A stretch of DNA of 64,000 bases from an uncultured Myxococcales bacterium (GTDB taxonomy: Bacteria; Myxococcota_A; UBA9042; CAIXZC01): contig CAITUV010000078.1 of assembly GCA_903895725.1 (NCBI GenBank), positions 20,722 through 84,721 on the forward strand, read 5' to 3'. Shown here in pieces: positions 55,901-63,400 of the stretch; position 1 is the stretch's first letter, and each line of letters begins with the position of its first letter. The notes beneath the pieces were generated by a model. The model was not told where the DNA came from and did no database searches. It saw only the letters and a program-made list of their open reading frames with translations. Made by a program: the position numbers and the translations under genes.

Positions 55901-56331
55901 CGTACCGGGCATTCAGCTCCAAGTACTCGCTGTACTGCGGACGGCCGACCGACCACGCCTATATGGACATGCTGGGAGGGGTCGTCCGTACGACCACCCC
56001 GGAGCTCACCATCGAGGACGTCCCGACCCTGACGCCACAGCTGCTCTATCAACGCTACATGCACCTGTACAATTCGGCGGCCCACTGCTTCACGGTCGAG
56101 GTGTTGGAGAAGGGGGGCCTCGGGGGCATCCAGGTGGTCGAATCGTCGTGCGGCGACAAGTTGGGCTTGCCCAAGTGGATGTCGAACTCCATCAGTCTGA
56201 CTGCCTACAAGGGAAAGACCATCACGGTTCGCTTCACTCTGACCTTTGCCGGCCACCCTCTGCCGCCCAATCCCGGACCGGAAGGGGTTTACATCGACGA
56301 TGTCCGAGTGGGCTATTCGGCGTGCAACTGA
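49981..56331 (+). CDS. giant Cys-rich repeat lipoprotein with three C-terminal MAM/jelly-roll-like domains
   Basis: 2116 residues from an ATG preceded by AGGAGG. The N-terminus is an export signal ending in LSAGACS, so the protein is probably lipid-anchored on the cell surface. Residues 60-1540 consist of several dozen short repeats of the type C(D/N)DGNPCT..D.C....GC and C.D.N.CT..D.C..G.C.G, alternating in pairs of about 45 residues. Six copies of a longer module (C.C..D.DC....D.CNG...C...C......V.C) start near 50512, 50790, 51372, 51808, 52234 and 53677. The last 600 residues hold three about 165-residue beta-rich domains, each with WSxxxxxAFSSKYSLYxG and ending GVYIDD/GLYIDDF, linked by short Cys-rich segments. 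No enzyme motif. Compare MAM or immune-inhibitor-A-like binding domains. Confidence 0.85.
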   Translation: MHTFVRNAVACVILLSAGACSQKAVTLSTDVPQDTVETAGGEGVVPPELIPDLPEEVRVPCTSHADCGALTVRAGACHMALCDQTAGICYVGTMKDGAPCDDEDSCTEATICLAGTCGGGEPTTCNDGNPCTLDGCDPTSGCAFVPLDGPGEACNDGNPCTTADHCVKGACQGDASGCGCTTDEECAALDDADACNGHLVCTEGTCATADGSAVTCPPAAGPCVESECDPKTGTCLELPLPDGLECQDKDPCTVGDSCKQGSCQPGPTNVCAECTGDQDCQDLTSPDKCLASPICLKGHCTLDPAKQETCPQTPCVSSTCVPATGECQDVVHADGTWCSDSDACTGPDKCKAGKCQGKLLPCDDNNSCTKDVCSPATGCQFTNLSDIPCESSSPCTKESWCKNGKCVATAPIDCQDDDPCTEDFCDPEKGCDHKPITGVPCDDANACTQGDACFEGTCEAGPNVCDCKTDLDCADYEDGNLCNGTLVCADFACSVDPATVVTCKTDGDTDCKYTTCNPLTGTCGKLEAPYGSACNDGNSCTVGETCFYGECLGGIELPCDDGNPCTNDSCSPAQGCVHEPVGQGACDDQDGCTEGDFCKSGICVGGKNICVCKGDFDCAKFEDGDPCNGTLACVNSVCVIKAGSVVVCPAPNSPCQVISCSKQTGGCETANLPSGSPCSDADSCTTKDACYDGVCKGEETLCSDADPCTLDSCKPESGCVHEPTSEVPCDDGNSCTAGDTCDGGKCIPGTNECNCQTDAECNVGDDDKCDGSKICLQGKCVLDAKTVVKCDSSLDTPCAKNLCNPETGKCGLTQTPDGTVCDDKLFCSKDDVCQQGKCLGLKLDCSDGNPCTDDVCVESQQGCIHLNNSLPCDDTSLCTKNDACKAGTCTGDPISCDDSNVCTKDSCAAATGCQHAPSDGACDDGNLCTTNDACSGGTCTGVPLQCDDGNPCTTDTCSPATGCKYQNNSLACEDANPCTVKDICQGGQCVPGTPKDCNDKNPCTADTCDPTKGGCVQTSLSDVPCDDANPCTLSDSCKAGVCSPGATDPCDDKNPCTKDGCSTAAGCYHDPLNSGTCTDGDACTTGDKCTNGKCGGTALACNDNNVCTKDLCDPASGCIFPPVPDNPTTACDDGSKCTTGDVCAGGKCLPGSTKACADTNPCTDDSCNAATGECVFANNTAPCNDSSVCTQTDKCSGGVCVGSSPLTCNDNTPCTTDSCDPIKGCQYTWNGTCQCSTNSDCKDDGNLCNGIPQCIDSKCVVPPGSIVTCPPNGDTACKKNKCVPATGQCVLTPEPTGTPCSDGSVCTSDDKCTATSICLGTPIVCEDNNSCTDNKCDAATGCYFPLKSGACDDGNPCTVNDSCITGSCQGKAYDCNDSNGCTQDVCVPSNGLPTCSHPPQSGACNDSNQCTAGDACVNGVCTGSPLVCSDGNVCTEDSCDPAVGCVFAPSADGTACSDGNLCTTPDTCKSGVCNAGPWAIACCLGAKDCEDNYPCTTETCSANQCIYTLKNCAQNNGCLAGYCNSTGVCASDPAQSPVTLASQGFEGANSPGWLFGINTGGSPDIFWSVSDKRSFAGKYSLYVGNPKDYTYDHGVGNAVALSPPVALPAGKEASLKFAFHSLVKEAGCTFDYLLVQVHDPSGGVTTLAVLCDPTSAFELKEYDLKTWAGQTVRIGFVFQTVDNVLNDGEGLYIDDFAVVTKPVAGCCTVDGHCDDDNLCSADICSAYQCTYPSISGTFFQEDFESGSIVVTDTSSKLEYWYLTSTNGDISWTVDDFKAFSTPFSLYAGNAKTHTYNFGAATTRIRTPRIPLPADSTPVVKFRMWLGLADTSCSDYFRVGTTTVYGGAITWHSTFCTPSAGGFEDVAIDLPPSVAAAKQVFVHLQFVSDAANNNAQGVFIDNFRVEQKGAGSCCKESSECDDKSDCTVDACEGTEKGGLCFNHKVINWLENFDDGSAQSWTYESTNPSVSWSATTYRAFSSKYSLYCGRPTDHAYMDMLGGVVRTTTPELTIEDVPTLTPQLLYQRYMHLYNSAAHCFTVEVLEKGGLGGIQVVESSCGDKLGLPKWMSNSISLTAYKGKTITVRFTLTFAGHPLPPNPGPEGVYIDDVRVGYSACN
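54600..56330 (+). repeat. three tandem jelly-roll-type domain copies (coding)
   Basis: Approximate limits 54600-55080, 55194-55700 and 55824-56330. Each copy has an entry strand near WSVSD/WTVDD/WSATT, the SLYxG strand and a terminal IDDxxV strand. They are diverged at DNA level. Confidence 0.6.
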
Positions 56332-56409
56332 CGTCGCAGATTGCCGCGGAATGCTCCGTTGGCGTGCGCGGCGCTGGCGGCTGAACGAGCTGAAGTCCGC
56401 CGAAATCCT

Positions 56410-57171
56410 CTACAGGGACATGCCGCCCGAAGGCTCGATGTCGGAAGCGCAGATGAGATCGTTTTCCACGACGAACCGGATCGCGTGAGCGATCTCCTCG
56501 GGCCGGCCCAGCCGCCCGACCGGGATCATCTTCTTGAACTTGTCCAGCATCTCCGGCTTCATGTCCTTCATGACCATGGGAGTCTCGATGAAGCCCGGGC
56601 TCACCGACGCGACCCGGATGCCGAATCGGGCAAGCTCCTTGCCCCAGACGTTGGCCAGGGCAGCGACTCCCGCCTTGGCCGCAGAGTAAGGCGTCTGCCC
56701 CATGTTGCCCTTCTTTGCAATGGAGGACAGCAGCACGATGACCCCCTTGCGACCGCAGTCGACCATGCGGCAGGCTGCCTCTCGGCCGGTCAGAAACACC
56801 CCTGTCAGGTTGACATCGATGACCGCCTGCCACTGCTCGAGCGGCATCTTCCCCTTGACCTTCCCGGTATCCTTGTCGACCCGAATCAGCAGCCCGTCCC
56901 GCAGAATGCCGGCATTCAGAACCGCCGCATCGATCCCGCCGTAGCGCTCCACGACTCTGTCGAAGCCGGCGGAGACACTCGCCTCGTTGGCCACGTTCAC
57001 GCAGACGGCCAGACAGTCCCCACCGATGACGGAAACCGCCTCGTTGAGAGCCTGCTCGTTGACATCGAAGATGGCCACCCTGGCCCCGGACTCAGCAAGC
57101 AGCTTCGCCGTCGAAAGGCCGATACCGCTGGCCCCTCCCGTCACCACGACCACCTTGTTCTTCACTTCCAT
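56410..57171 (-). CDS. short-chain dehydrogenase/reductase (FabG-like)
   Basis: 253 residues, classical SDR. The nucleotide motif TGGASGIG is at residues 11-18, NAG follows in AVLNAGI, and the catalytic tetrad residues are the Ser in LLSSIAKKG (about 149) and Tyr162/Lys166 in YSAAKAG. An Asp after the second strand (FDVNE) suggests NAD(H) rather than NADP(H). An unusual insertion DKDTGKVKGKMP lies before the active-site helix. It is similar to beta-ketoacyl or 3-hydroxyacyl dehydrogenases; substrate unknown. Own leftward promoter at 57209-57237; convergent with the giant lipoprotein gene. Confidence 0.9.
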   Translation of the reverse strand: MEVKNKVVVVTGGASGIGLSTAKLLAESGARVAIFDVNEQALNEAVSVIGGDCLAVCVNVANEASVSAGFDRVVERYGGIDAAVLNAGILRDGLLIRVDKDTGKVKGKMPLEQWQAVIDVNLTGVFLTGREAACRMVDCGRKGVIVLLSSIAKKGNMGQTPYSAAKAGVAALANVWGKELARFGIRVASVSPGFIETPMVMKDMKPEMLDKFKKMIPVGRLGRPEEIAHAIRFVVENDLICASDIEPSGGMSL

Positions 57172-57208
57172 TCGCCACCTCCATGACAGTCCGTGAAACA
57201 CAAAGGGC

Positions 57209-57237
57209 ACTCTAGGACGGCGATTCCGGGTTTGCAA
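57209..57237 (-). promoter_or_regulatory. promoter for the SDR gene
   Basis: On the minus strand TTGCAA (57232-57237), 17-base spacer, TAGAGT (57209-57214). Confidence 0.55.
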
Positions 57238-57263
57238 CCGGTTTCGCCGGCTCCGTTTTGTTC

Positions 57264-57293
57264 TTGTTCACCATGCCTCTTTCGGTCCATAAT
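57264..57293 (+). promoter_or_regulatory. possible promoter for the coiled-coil lipoprotein
   Basis: TTGTTC (57264-57269), 18-base spacer, CATAAT (57288-57293), 50 bases before the ATG at 57343. Confidence 0.4.
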
Positions 57294-57342
57294 TCCGGCA
57301 GGCCGGGTCGGTCCGGCCCCTGGGTTCCGATGGAGAATAGGA

Positions 57343-58692
57343 ATGAGAAGACTTCTCCTTCTGCTGCTTGTCGCAGCGACGGTGTCGTGCCAGCAACGCA
57401 ACGATGACAGCCTGCGCCTGGAATCGATCGAGAACCGCGTGCAGGCCAACGAGTTCCAGCTCGCGACCCTTACGGAAGTCGAGCCACGGCTCGGGGCGCT
57501 CCTGCGTGCGACGGAAGAGAAGTACATGGAGTGGGCCAAGCGTGTCGAGGCGACTCGGGCCACGGTTGCCGAATCCCAGACCCGACTCCTGGATCTCGAG
57601 CAGCGGTTGGAGCAGGCCGAGGCCTGGATCCGGGAGAAGGAGGCCGAGGAGGAGAAGCTCAAGGCCTATGCAACGCCGGACGGAGAGATCTCCGAAGCCT
57701 GGAAGCACCTCAAGGACAGGTGCCTGCTGGGGCTTGCCGGCGAGGCGCAGACCACGCTCAACTTCCTCGTCCGGATCGATCGATACATGAGCGAGTTCCC
57801 CGTCCACCACCCGGTCAGCGTGGAGCAGGTGGACCCGCTCGTCTGCATGACCTCCAACCTGGCCCGGGCGAACTCCACGATCAAGGGGGCTTACCGAGAG
57901 CGCGAGCTCACGATCCTCAAGGGACGCGACCAGTGGCTGGGGTACCGGATCGACCGAAGCTGGGAGTATCGACCGGAACGGGGCGAATGCCAGGTCGCCT
58001 GCTGCCAGCTCGCACTCGATGGTACCTGGACCTGCGAGTGGGGCTGGGAGGGGGGCCGGTGGGAATGCGAGTACGACGTGGAAGGGTGGCGCGACTACAC
58101 TCGCCGCTGGCATCGCAAGTGCGGCTACGTGGCCGGAACACGGGACTTCTACACCATGCCCTATCTCATGGAACAGATGCGGATCCGCTCGGTCGAAGCC
58201 CCGGAGAAGCTCTATTGTGTCGTCGACCTTGTCTGGGAAAACCGGATCTTCTGCCTGAGCCACACCCAGTATCCGGTCCTGCAGATCCGCCTGCCCGAGG
58301 TTGCAGACCAGCCTCTCGCACAGCCAACGTACGAGCGGTTCTCCGTCATCGCCGTCAGCAACTGGGATGTGATCTACAAGGACGAGTGGACGAGCACCTG
58401 GATCGTGACGGGCGTGGTGGCACCGGAGTTCGAGGGCCAGCGGGCCGGCATGACGATCGAAGTCCTCCAGGAGCCCAGCTGCTGTCCCGCAGCGCACCCG
58501 GATGCCGTGCTCAAAGTACTGTCGGCCCTCCATTGCATCCCGGAGCCGAAGCGTGCCGAAGCCCTCCCGCAGATCACCGCGCAAAACGGGTTTGCCGATC
58601 CGCTCCATTTTGAGATCGAACGCTTGGGGCTGGAGAAAGATCCCGCCTACAAGGAGCAGCTCCTTCAGATCGATTCACTTCCCTGCGAGTGA
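57343..58692 (+). CDS. lipoprotein with N-terminal coiled coil, unknown function
   Basis: 449 residues. ATG 57343, with GGAGAATAGG upstream, gives a signal of 15 residues and lipobox TVSC. Residues 25-110 form a coiled coil (RLESIENRVQANEFQLATL, ESQTRLLDLEQRLEQAEAWIREKEAEEEKL). The next 330 residues are globular with many Trp and Cys, notably the CQVACCQLALDGTWTCEWGW stretch, and no recognised family. A longer reading from 57193 is excluded because it has no signal peptide and overlaps the promoter. Confidence 0.68.
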   Translation: MRRLLLLLLVAATVSCQQRNDDSLRLESIENRVQANEFQLATLTEVEPRLGALLRATEEKYMEWAKRVEATRATVAESQTRLLDLEQRLEQAEAWIREKEAEEEKLKAYATPDGEISEAWKHLKDRCLLGLAGEAQTTLNFLVRIDRYMSEFPVHHPVSVEQVDPLVCMTSNLARANSTIKGAYRERELTILKGRDQWLGYRIDRSWEYRPERGECQVACCQLALDGTWTCEWGWEGGRWECEYDVEGWRDYTRRWHRKCGYVAGTRDFYTMPYLMEQMRIRSVEAPEKLYCVVDLVWENRIFCLSHTQYPVLQIRLPEVADQPLAQPTYERFSVIAVSNWDVIYKDEWTSTWIVTGVVAPEFEGQRAGMTIEVLQEPSCCPAAHPDAVLKVLSALHCIPEPKRAEALPQITAQNGFADPLHFEIERLGLEKDPAYKEQLLQIDSLPCE

Positions 58693-58751
58693 GACGGGCT
58701 CAGGTTCACAGTCCGCCGGGCCTGACACATGACTGTCTGCAGCGATCAAGT

Positions 58752-59708
58752 CTAGATCCAACCCTGGCGTCGGTACCATCGGGCCGTTTCTCCAAGCCCG
58801 CGCACCAGCGGAATCTGGGGCTTGAACCCCACCGCCCGGGTCAGCTCCTTGTGGGAGGCCGTCCAGTCCGGACAGGCCATCTCCCGCACTTTGTCGACCG
58901 AGAACAGAACTGGCCGCCGAACCAGCAATGACCACCCCGTGGCCAGTGCGGCAATCCCCTGGAACAGAAAGGGAGGAAGTGGAATCCGCCAGATCTTCCG
59001 CCCCAGCGCCGAGCCGAATGCTGACGCAAGCTCCGCCCACGAGGGATTCGTCCCGTCCTCCGGGTAGAACGGGCCCGCAGGCAGATCGCCGGGGCAGGTT
59101 GCCAGAAGCTGGATGGCCCGCACCAGGTCGTCCACATGAACGATCGCCACCCGGTGCCCGCCTCGACCATACAGGGGGAACAACCCACGTCGGGCTGCCT
59201 TGAAGACCGCCAGCATCCCGTTGTCCCTGGGACCGTAGATCACAGGAGGCCGCACGACGCACACGCTCATGGCCCCCGCACGCTCGAAGACCCGCTTCTC
59301 CCCTTCCCGCTTGCTGGTCCCGTAATGCGAGACCGGAGCGGAATCGCCCCGGCCGAGAGGCCCTCTGGCAGCGATGCTCGAGATCAAGATGAACCGGGGA
59401 ACGCCGACACGGGAAGCCGTTGCAGCAACCACGCCGGCCCCCTCCGCATTCACCCGGGTGTACTCCTCGACGGTCACTGCCCGGATGAGACCGGCACAGT
59501 GGATGACCAGATCGCTTCCTGCCACGCGGTCGGAAAAGGAGCCGGCATCAAGCAGCTCCCCCAAAGCCAGATCGACGCCCAACTCCTGAAGCGCCGATAC
59601 GTTCGAACGGGCCCGGACCAGAGCAGTCACATCCCACCGGGCCGCCCTGAAGGCCGCAGCCAGATGGTAGCCGACAAATCCCGAGGCACCGGTCAGGAAC
59701 AGTCTCAT
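58752..59708 (-). CDS. extended SDR / 3-beta-HSD-like NAD-dependent epimerase
   Basis: 318 residues. N-terminal FLTGASGFVGYHLA is the nucleotide-binding glycine motif, LISSIAARG the Ser-containing strand and SHYGTSKREGE the Tyr-x3-Lys pair. PPVIYGPRDNGM, HVDDLVRAI and the C-terminal GLGETARWYRRQGWI place it among 3-beta-hydroxysteroid dehydrogenase/epimerase-like proteins. Substrate may be a sterol-like, isoprenoid or sugar-nucleotide molecule and cannot be fixed here. Lies six bases after a PPC-domain gene on the same strand. Confidence 0.85.
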   Translation of the reverse strand: MRLFLTGASGFVGYHLAAAFRAARWDVTALVRARSNVSALQELGVDLALGELLDAGSFSDRVAGSDLVIHCAGLIRAVTVEEYTRVNAEGAGVVAATASRVGVPRFILISSIAARGPLGRGDSAPVSHYGTSKREGEKRVFERAGAMSVCVVRPPVIYGPRDNGMLAVFKAARRGLFPLYGRGGHRVAIVHVDDLVRAIQLLATCPGDLPAGPFYPEDGTNPSWAELASAFGSALGRKIWRIPLPPFLFQGIAALATGWSLLVRRPVLFSVDKVREMACPDWTASHKELTRAVGFKPQIPLVRGLGETARWYRRQGWI

Positions 59709-59714
59709 GTCACC

Positions 59715-60458
59715 CTACTTCCGCTTGCGGACCTCGACGGCGTAGACCCGTCCACCGTCCCGGATTCCCTCGGAGGTCAGATGGAACAGCGACATCATCA
59801 GCTCCGCAATCCGACCGCTTCCCAGACGGACCTTGATCCGCTCTTCGCCATCGTACAGGAGCACGCGGCACATTCCGAGCCTGGGATGGTTCAGCCAATC
59901 CCCTTCCTTGAGGTTGGGCTCATCGTCCAACGCATCGTCCCGCCCCGAGGCCAATGCCCCCGCCTGCGACAGAGACAGCTGCGGGGCATCCACCGCCCCC
60001 CCCGCAAAACCGGCCGGGAGCATCTGGAGCCAGAGCTGCATTCCGGTCTGCTTCTCCTTGAGCCGCTTGAGCACCACATTGTCCACGGTCGACAGCAGGA
60101 ACTCAAACTGCCGCACCCGGGCCTCCACGATCTGCCCCGAAACTGCGCGGCTCCGGCCACGCTCCGACACGGCCCCGTTGAGGAACAGGGTCACGTTCGG
60201 TCGATCGTCCTCCCCGAGCGAAACGCTTCCCATGACCTGGCAGACGAAGACCCCCTCATCCTTGGCGGGAGCCGTGTACCCGTTCTCCCCGCGGGAATAG
60301 CGGATGAAGACGGGATCCTCGAGGTAGCCGTACCCGCTCACGAACGCACAGTCGATGGACTTGTCCTTGCAGACGGCAGCGATCGACGCCACCAGCTCGC
60401 ACTGCAAGTCGAGACAGCCCATGTAGCTCCGTCCCGGCTGAATCTGCGCAAAAATCAT
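59715..60458 (-). CDS. PPC/DUF296-domain protein
   Basis: 247 residues. Residues 1-140 match the PPC (plant and prokaryote conserved, DUF296) fold: PGRSYMGCLDLQCELVASIAAVCKD, the AFVSGYGYLEDPVFI strand, VTLFLNGAVSERGRS and VARVRQFEFLLSTVDNVVLKRL. The last 80 residues (WLNHPRLGMCRVLLYDGEERIKVRLGSGRIAELMM) look like a small C-terminal barrel of a different type. ATG at 60458 is at the family start. No DNA-binding AT-hook is present. Bacterial PPC proteins have no assigned function. Upstream of the epimerase gene, likely in one transcript. Confidence 0.7.
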   Translation of the reverse strand: MIFAQIQPGRSYMGCLDLQCELVASIAAVCKDKSIDCAFVSGYGYLEDPVFIRYSRGENGYTAPAKDEGVFVCQVMGSVSLGEDDRPNVTLFLNGAVSERGRSRAVSGQIVEARVRQFEFLLSTVDNVVLKRLKEKQTGMQLWLQMLPAGFAGGAVDAPQLSLSQAGALASGRDDALDDEPNLKEGDWLNHPRLGMCRVLLYDGEERIKVRLGSGRIAELMMSLFHLTSEGIRDGGRVYAVEVRKRK

Positions 60459-60481
60459 TTCCGGTTTCTCCTCGAGCCGCC

Positions 60482-61057
60482 TCAGAGGGGCTCTACACGT
60501 GTCTTCTCGCCGTCCCGGGACAGCAGGAACGATCGGTACGTGCCGTCCCGCTGCACCACGTAGAACAGCTCCGACTTCCCCACATCCACTCTGCCCGCCT
60601 CCGGAGGCGGTGAGGTCACATAGTACGGCTGGGGCCCCGGCAGCACGGCGGTCCAATCCCCCTGCACCAGCATCTCCCCTTCGAGCCGGTATCCGTCCCG
60701 GAACTGCCGGAATGCCTCGTCAGCGCTTCCCGCCACCGAGGCGACGCGGGCGCGATAGGCCGGAGTCAGCAGATCCCAGGCCTCCTCGAACCGGCCGGCC
60801 ACATAAGCTTCAGCGAACCCGAAGACCGCCTGCTCCGCCCGTGCGATCGCCTCCCGATCGCCGTACGAGCCGACCACGGCAAGCGCCACCTGCCGGCTCT
60901 CCAGCATGAGGGGCTCGACCCGGTACGCATCGCCGCAGCCGCTCCCCATAATCCCGGCCATCGAGAGGAGCACCGTGGCGATCGCACCGCCCACCCGGGC
61001 TGCCGCTCCCATCCCAACCCCATCCCTGATGCAACTCGTTTCCCGCTTCCGCTCCAA
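60482..61057 (-). CDS. lipoprotein of unknown function
   Basis: 191 residues from a TTG start at 61057, which follows GGGGGA; an internal ATG at 61012 is the alternative and removes an unusual n-region. The signal peptide ends around MGSGCGD. The mature part has a helix (REAIARAEQAVFGFAEAYVAGRFEEAWDLLTPAYRARV) followed by strands, in the style of a small NTF2- or DUF4878-like domain, and closes with a beta strand SFLLSRDGEKTRVEPL. Function unknown. Ends 23 bases before the PPC gene. Confidence 0.62.
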   Translation of the reverse strand: MERKRETSCIRDGVGMGAAARVGGAIATVLLSMAGIMGSGCGDAYRVEPLMLESRQVALAVVGSYGDREAIARAEQAVFGFAEAYVAGRFEEAWDLLTPAYRARVASVAGSADEAFRQFRDGYRLEGEMLVQGDWTAVLPGPQPYYVTSPPPEAGRVDVGKSELFYVVQRDGTYRSFLLSRDGEKTRVEPL

Positions 61058-61180
61058 CGCAATTCCCCCGTGTGCTTCCCTGGTATCCGTCGTCAGGCGT
61101 CGACTGCAGCAACCGGTCCCGAGTGCCCGCCGCCAAGTGCGGACCCTCGGCCACCGCCTGTGCTGGCCCGACTCGCTTTC

Positions 61181-63034
61181 CTACTGCCCCGGATACTTCG
61201 CCTTCTCCGCAGTAAAATCCCCCGGGAACTCAGGTCCCTTGTCCCCGTTGATCTCGATGAAGCCATACCAGATGCCGTCGAGCAGCTTGTCCACCATGAG
61301 GTCGTCGTTCTCGTCCAGCATCCGGCATGTACCGTTGACCCACAGATTGGAATCCAGTGCGAGTCCCCCGATCATCTCCTCGATCGGGCTGATGATGAAG
61401 CCCACCGCACTCGTGCAGAAATCCTTGACCTTTCCCTTGTCGATCCCGATCCCGCCCAGAATGTCCCCTAGAAACCCGTCTGCCACGGCCTGGCAGTCGA
61501 TGAGCGAGTAGAGCAGATCCTCGATGCTGTTGAAGCTCGAGATCGCCGGCAGGATCAGCTCGTTGATCACGAACAGGATCAGCTTCCCGTAGTTCAGCTT
61601 GATCTCGTGCTTGTCGATGATCAGCTTGTCGTAGTTCGCGATCATCCCGGTGAACTGCCCGGTGATCAGGTCCATCGGCACGTCGGTATCCTGGAGATCC
61701 TTGAGAGAGAACGGGTGCTTTCCGCACTCGGGATCGTAGCCGGGCTCGTCCTTCTTGGGACACCCCAGCTTCCAGTAGAGATTGATCCCCAGCCAGCTCT
61801 GAACCCCCTGGAAGTAAAAGTCGTTGTTGAGCTTCGACAGCTTCAGCTCGCTGGTCAGCTCCACGTTGTTCACAATTTGGACGATGTCCTGCCCCATCAC
61901 GAAGAAATCCTGGATGAAGTCCGGCGAATTGTTCAGCAACCAGTCGGTGATGATGTCGGCCAGCGCATCCTCGAACAGCCCGAACGCCAGGTCGGTGACC
62001 CAGGAGCCGATGTACTGCGACACCAGCTCCTTGATCAGATCGATGAGGACCTTGCCCGGGTTGGTGAAGACGTTGACCACCAGGTTGATGATCTCCCCAA
62101 CCTGGCCCGGAATCGCCCCCGTGAAGTTGAAGTGGTTGACCGAGTCATACGTGCCAGCGGGGTTGAGCGTCAGCACGTAAAGATTCAAGGTGACCTGAGT
62201 AACCCCTTGCTCGTCGGGCACGAGATGCACGGCATCCGCACAGGCTTTGGCCGCCAGGTGTCCCGTGTCCTTCTTCTGGGCCGTGGCAAACACCGTGTAC
62301 GTCTTGGCCACCGCCAGCGGAGAGAACGTCGGAGTTGAATCGATCCCGGTTGCAGTCTTCTGCCCGACGATGTCTTCCACCCACGGCTTGACCGGATTGA
62401 AGTTCGAGCAGGCGTAGTTTCCTTCGACCACCCGCACGTCGATCTGCTTGAGCGCGATGGGGCCGTCATACGCGAACACGACCTTCAGCGTCCCCATCGG
62501 AGGAGTCTTGACCGAGATGTCCATGCTGGCGGGGAATGCATTCTCCCCCGTCAGCTCCACGGTGTAGATGACGTTCCCCTCGGTACCGGCCTCGAAGGTG
62601 ACCGAGACGATCCCCTGGGCGTCGGTCATCCCCTCCTTGACCAGGAACTTCCCGCACGAGGCCAACCCGCTGCAGTCCGGGTTGCTCCCTTCCACGGCAT
62701 ATTGGACGGCAAAGCCGACCGCCGGAGCGTTCAGCTCATAGTCGATGACCTTGGCCCGGATCGGTTTGTGATCACCGGTGGTCAGAGGCAGCGGCTCGCT
62801 GGTGTCGTGAAGGAGAACGATCTCGTATCGGGTTCCGCCCGGCTTGTACTTGTCCGGCTTGTAGGGCGTGTTCGTGTCGCCAGGCTGCCCCTTCGAGTCT
62901 CCTTCGGGCTCCCCGAGGTCCGCGTACACGAAGGCATCTTCCTGGTACTTGACCACGGTGTCGGTGCCGCACGCAGCCAGCAGAACCGTCGCAACGAGGC
63001 CAATCCAGGAAACAAGGTGGAAGCGGCGTGCCAT
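61181..63034 (-). CDS. large lipoprotein with Ig-like segment, unknown function
   Basis: 617 residues. ATG 63034 begins a signal peptide with a good lipobox LLAAC. Residues 50-170 read as a bacterial Ig-like (Big) domain: IRAKVIDYELNAPAVGFAVQYAVEG and DAQGIVSVTFEAGTEGNVIYTVEL. The remaining 400 residues contain several amphipathic helices (VLIDLIKELVSQYIGSW, FVINELILPAISSFNSIEDLLYSLI, VGFIISPIEEMIGGL) and a disulfide-poor C-terminus. No recognised enzymatic family; a surface or cell-envelope role is suggested only by the signal. Promoter at 63070-63098. Confidence 0.68.
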   Translation of the reverse strand: MARRFHLVSWIGLVATVLLAACGTDTVVKYQEDAFVYADLGEPEGDSKGQPGDTNTPYKPDKYKPGGTRYEIVLLHDTSEPLPLTTGDHKPIRAKVIDYELNAPAVGFAVQYAVEGSNPDCSGLASCGKFLVKEGMTDAQGIVSVTFEAGTEGNVIYTVELTGENAFPASMDISVKTPPMGTLKVVFAYDGPIALKQIDVRVVEGNYACSNFNPVKPWVEDIVGQKTATGIDSTPTFSPLAVAKTYTVFATAQKKDTGHLAAKACADAVHLVPDEQGVTQVTLNLYVLTLNPAGTYDSVNHFNFTGAIPGQVGEIINLVVNVFTNPGKVLIDLIKELVSQYIGSWVTDLAFGLFEDALADIITDWLLNNSPDFIQDFFVMGQDIVQIVNNVELTSELKLSKLNNDFYFQGVQSWLGINLYWKLGCPKKDEPGYDPECGKHPFSLKDLQDTDVPMDLITGQFTGMIANYDKLIIDKHEIKLNYGKLILFVINELILPAISSFNSIEDLLYSLIDCQAVADGFLGDILGGIGIDKGKVKDFCTSAVGFIISPIEEMIGGLALDSNLWVNGTCRMLDENDDLMVDKLLDGIWYGFIEINGDKGPEFPGDFTAEKAKYPGQ

Positions 63035-63069
63035 GTGGGACCCCCTTGTGCAGCCCGAAGCCGGCTCCG

Positions 63070-63098
63070 AGTATACCGTCCGCGCGATCTGATAGCAA
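63070..63098 (-). promoter_or_regulatory. promoter of the large lipoprotein gene
   Basis: On the minus strand TTGCTA (63093-63098), 17-base spacer, TATACT (63070-63075), about 35 bases before the ATG. Confidence 0.55.
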
Positions 63099-63224
63099 GC
63101 GAAAGTCGGGGTACTGACCCACGCGCTCCCGCGCACGAGAGTTGCCGATGGCCCACGGTCGAAGGTCGATGGTCCCTCGACTCCGCCCGCTGCAGGCTTT
63201 GGTCGATGGTCGCCTGGGGACCCT
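63099..63224. other. non-coding spacer with GGTCGA-type short repeats
   Basis: No gene is seen here. Near 63157-63175 and 63200-63212 the words GGTCGAAGGTCGATGGTC and GGTCGATGGTC recur, a degenerate heptamer pattern. The region is followed by two longer tandem copies and the rrn terminator. Confidence 0.6.
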
Positions 63225-63390
63225 GCGTTGGCCCGATGCACCACTCCCACGCCGACTGACCTCGAGCAGCATGGAGAGGCTGAGTTGGCCTGCAACGTGC
63301 GTTGGCTTGGTGCAACCGTCCCACGCCGACTGACCTCGAGCAGCATGGAGGGGCTGAGTTGGCCGGCAACGAGCGTTGGCTTGGTGCACC
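63225..63390 (+). repeat. 74-base tandem repeat, two full copies and a third start
   Basis: Copies at 63225-63298 and 63299-63372 begin GCGTTGGC and share the core CCCACGCCGACTGACCTCGA; a third copy starts at 63373 and breaks off about 18 bases later. The copies differ at a handful of positions. It lies just beyond the rrn terminator. No reading frame of interest. Confidence 0.75.
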
Positions 63391-63400
63391 AGCGGTGTAG

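Noticed and set aside
63225..63390. Tandem repeat considered as a CRISPR array
   Set aside because: Copies are contiguous with no unique spacers and are 74 bases long; not a CRISPR.
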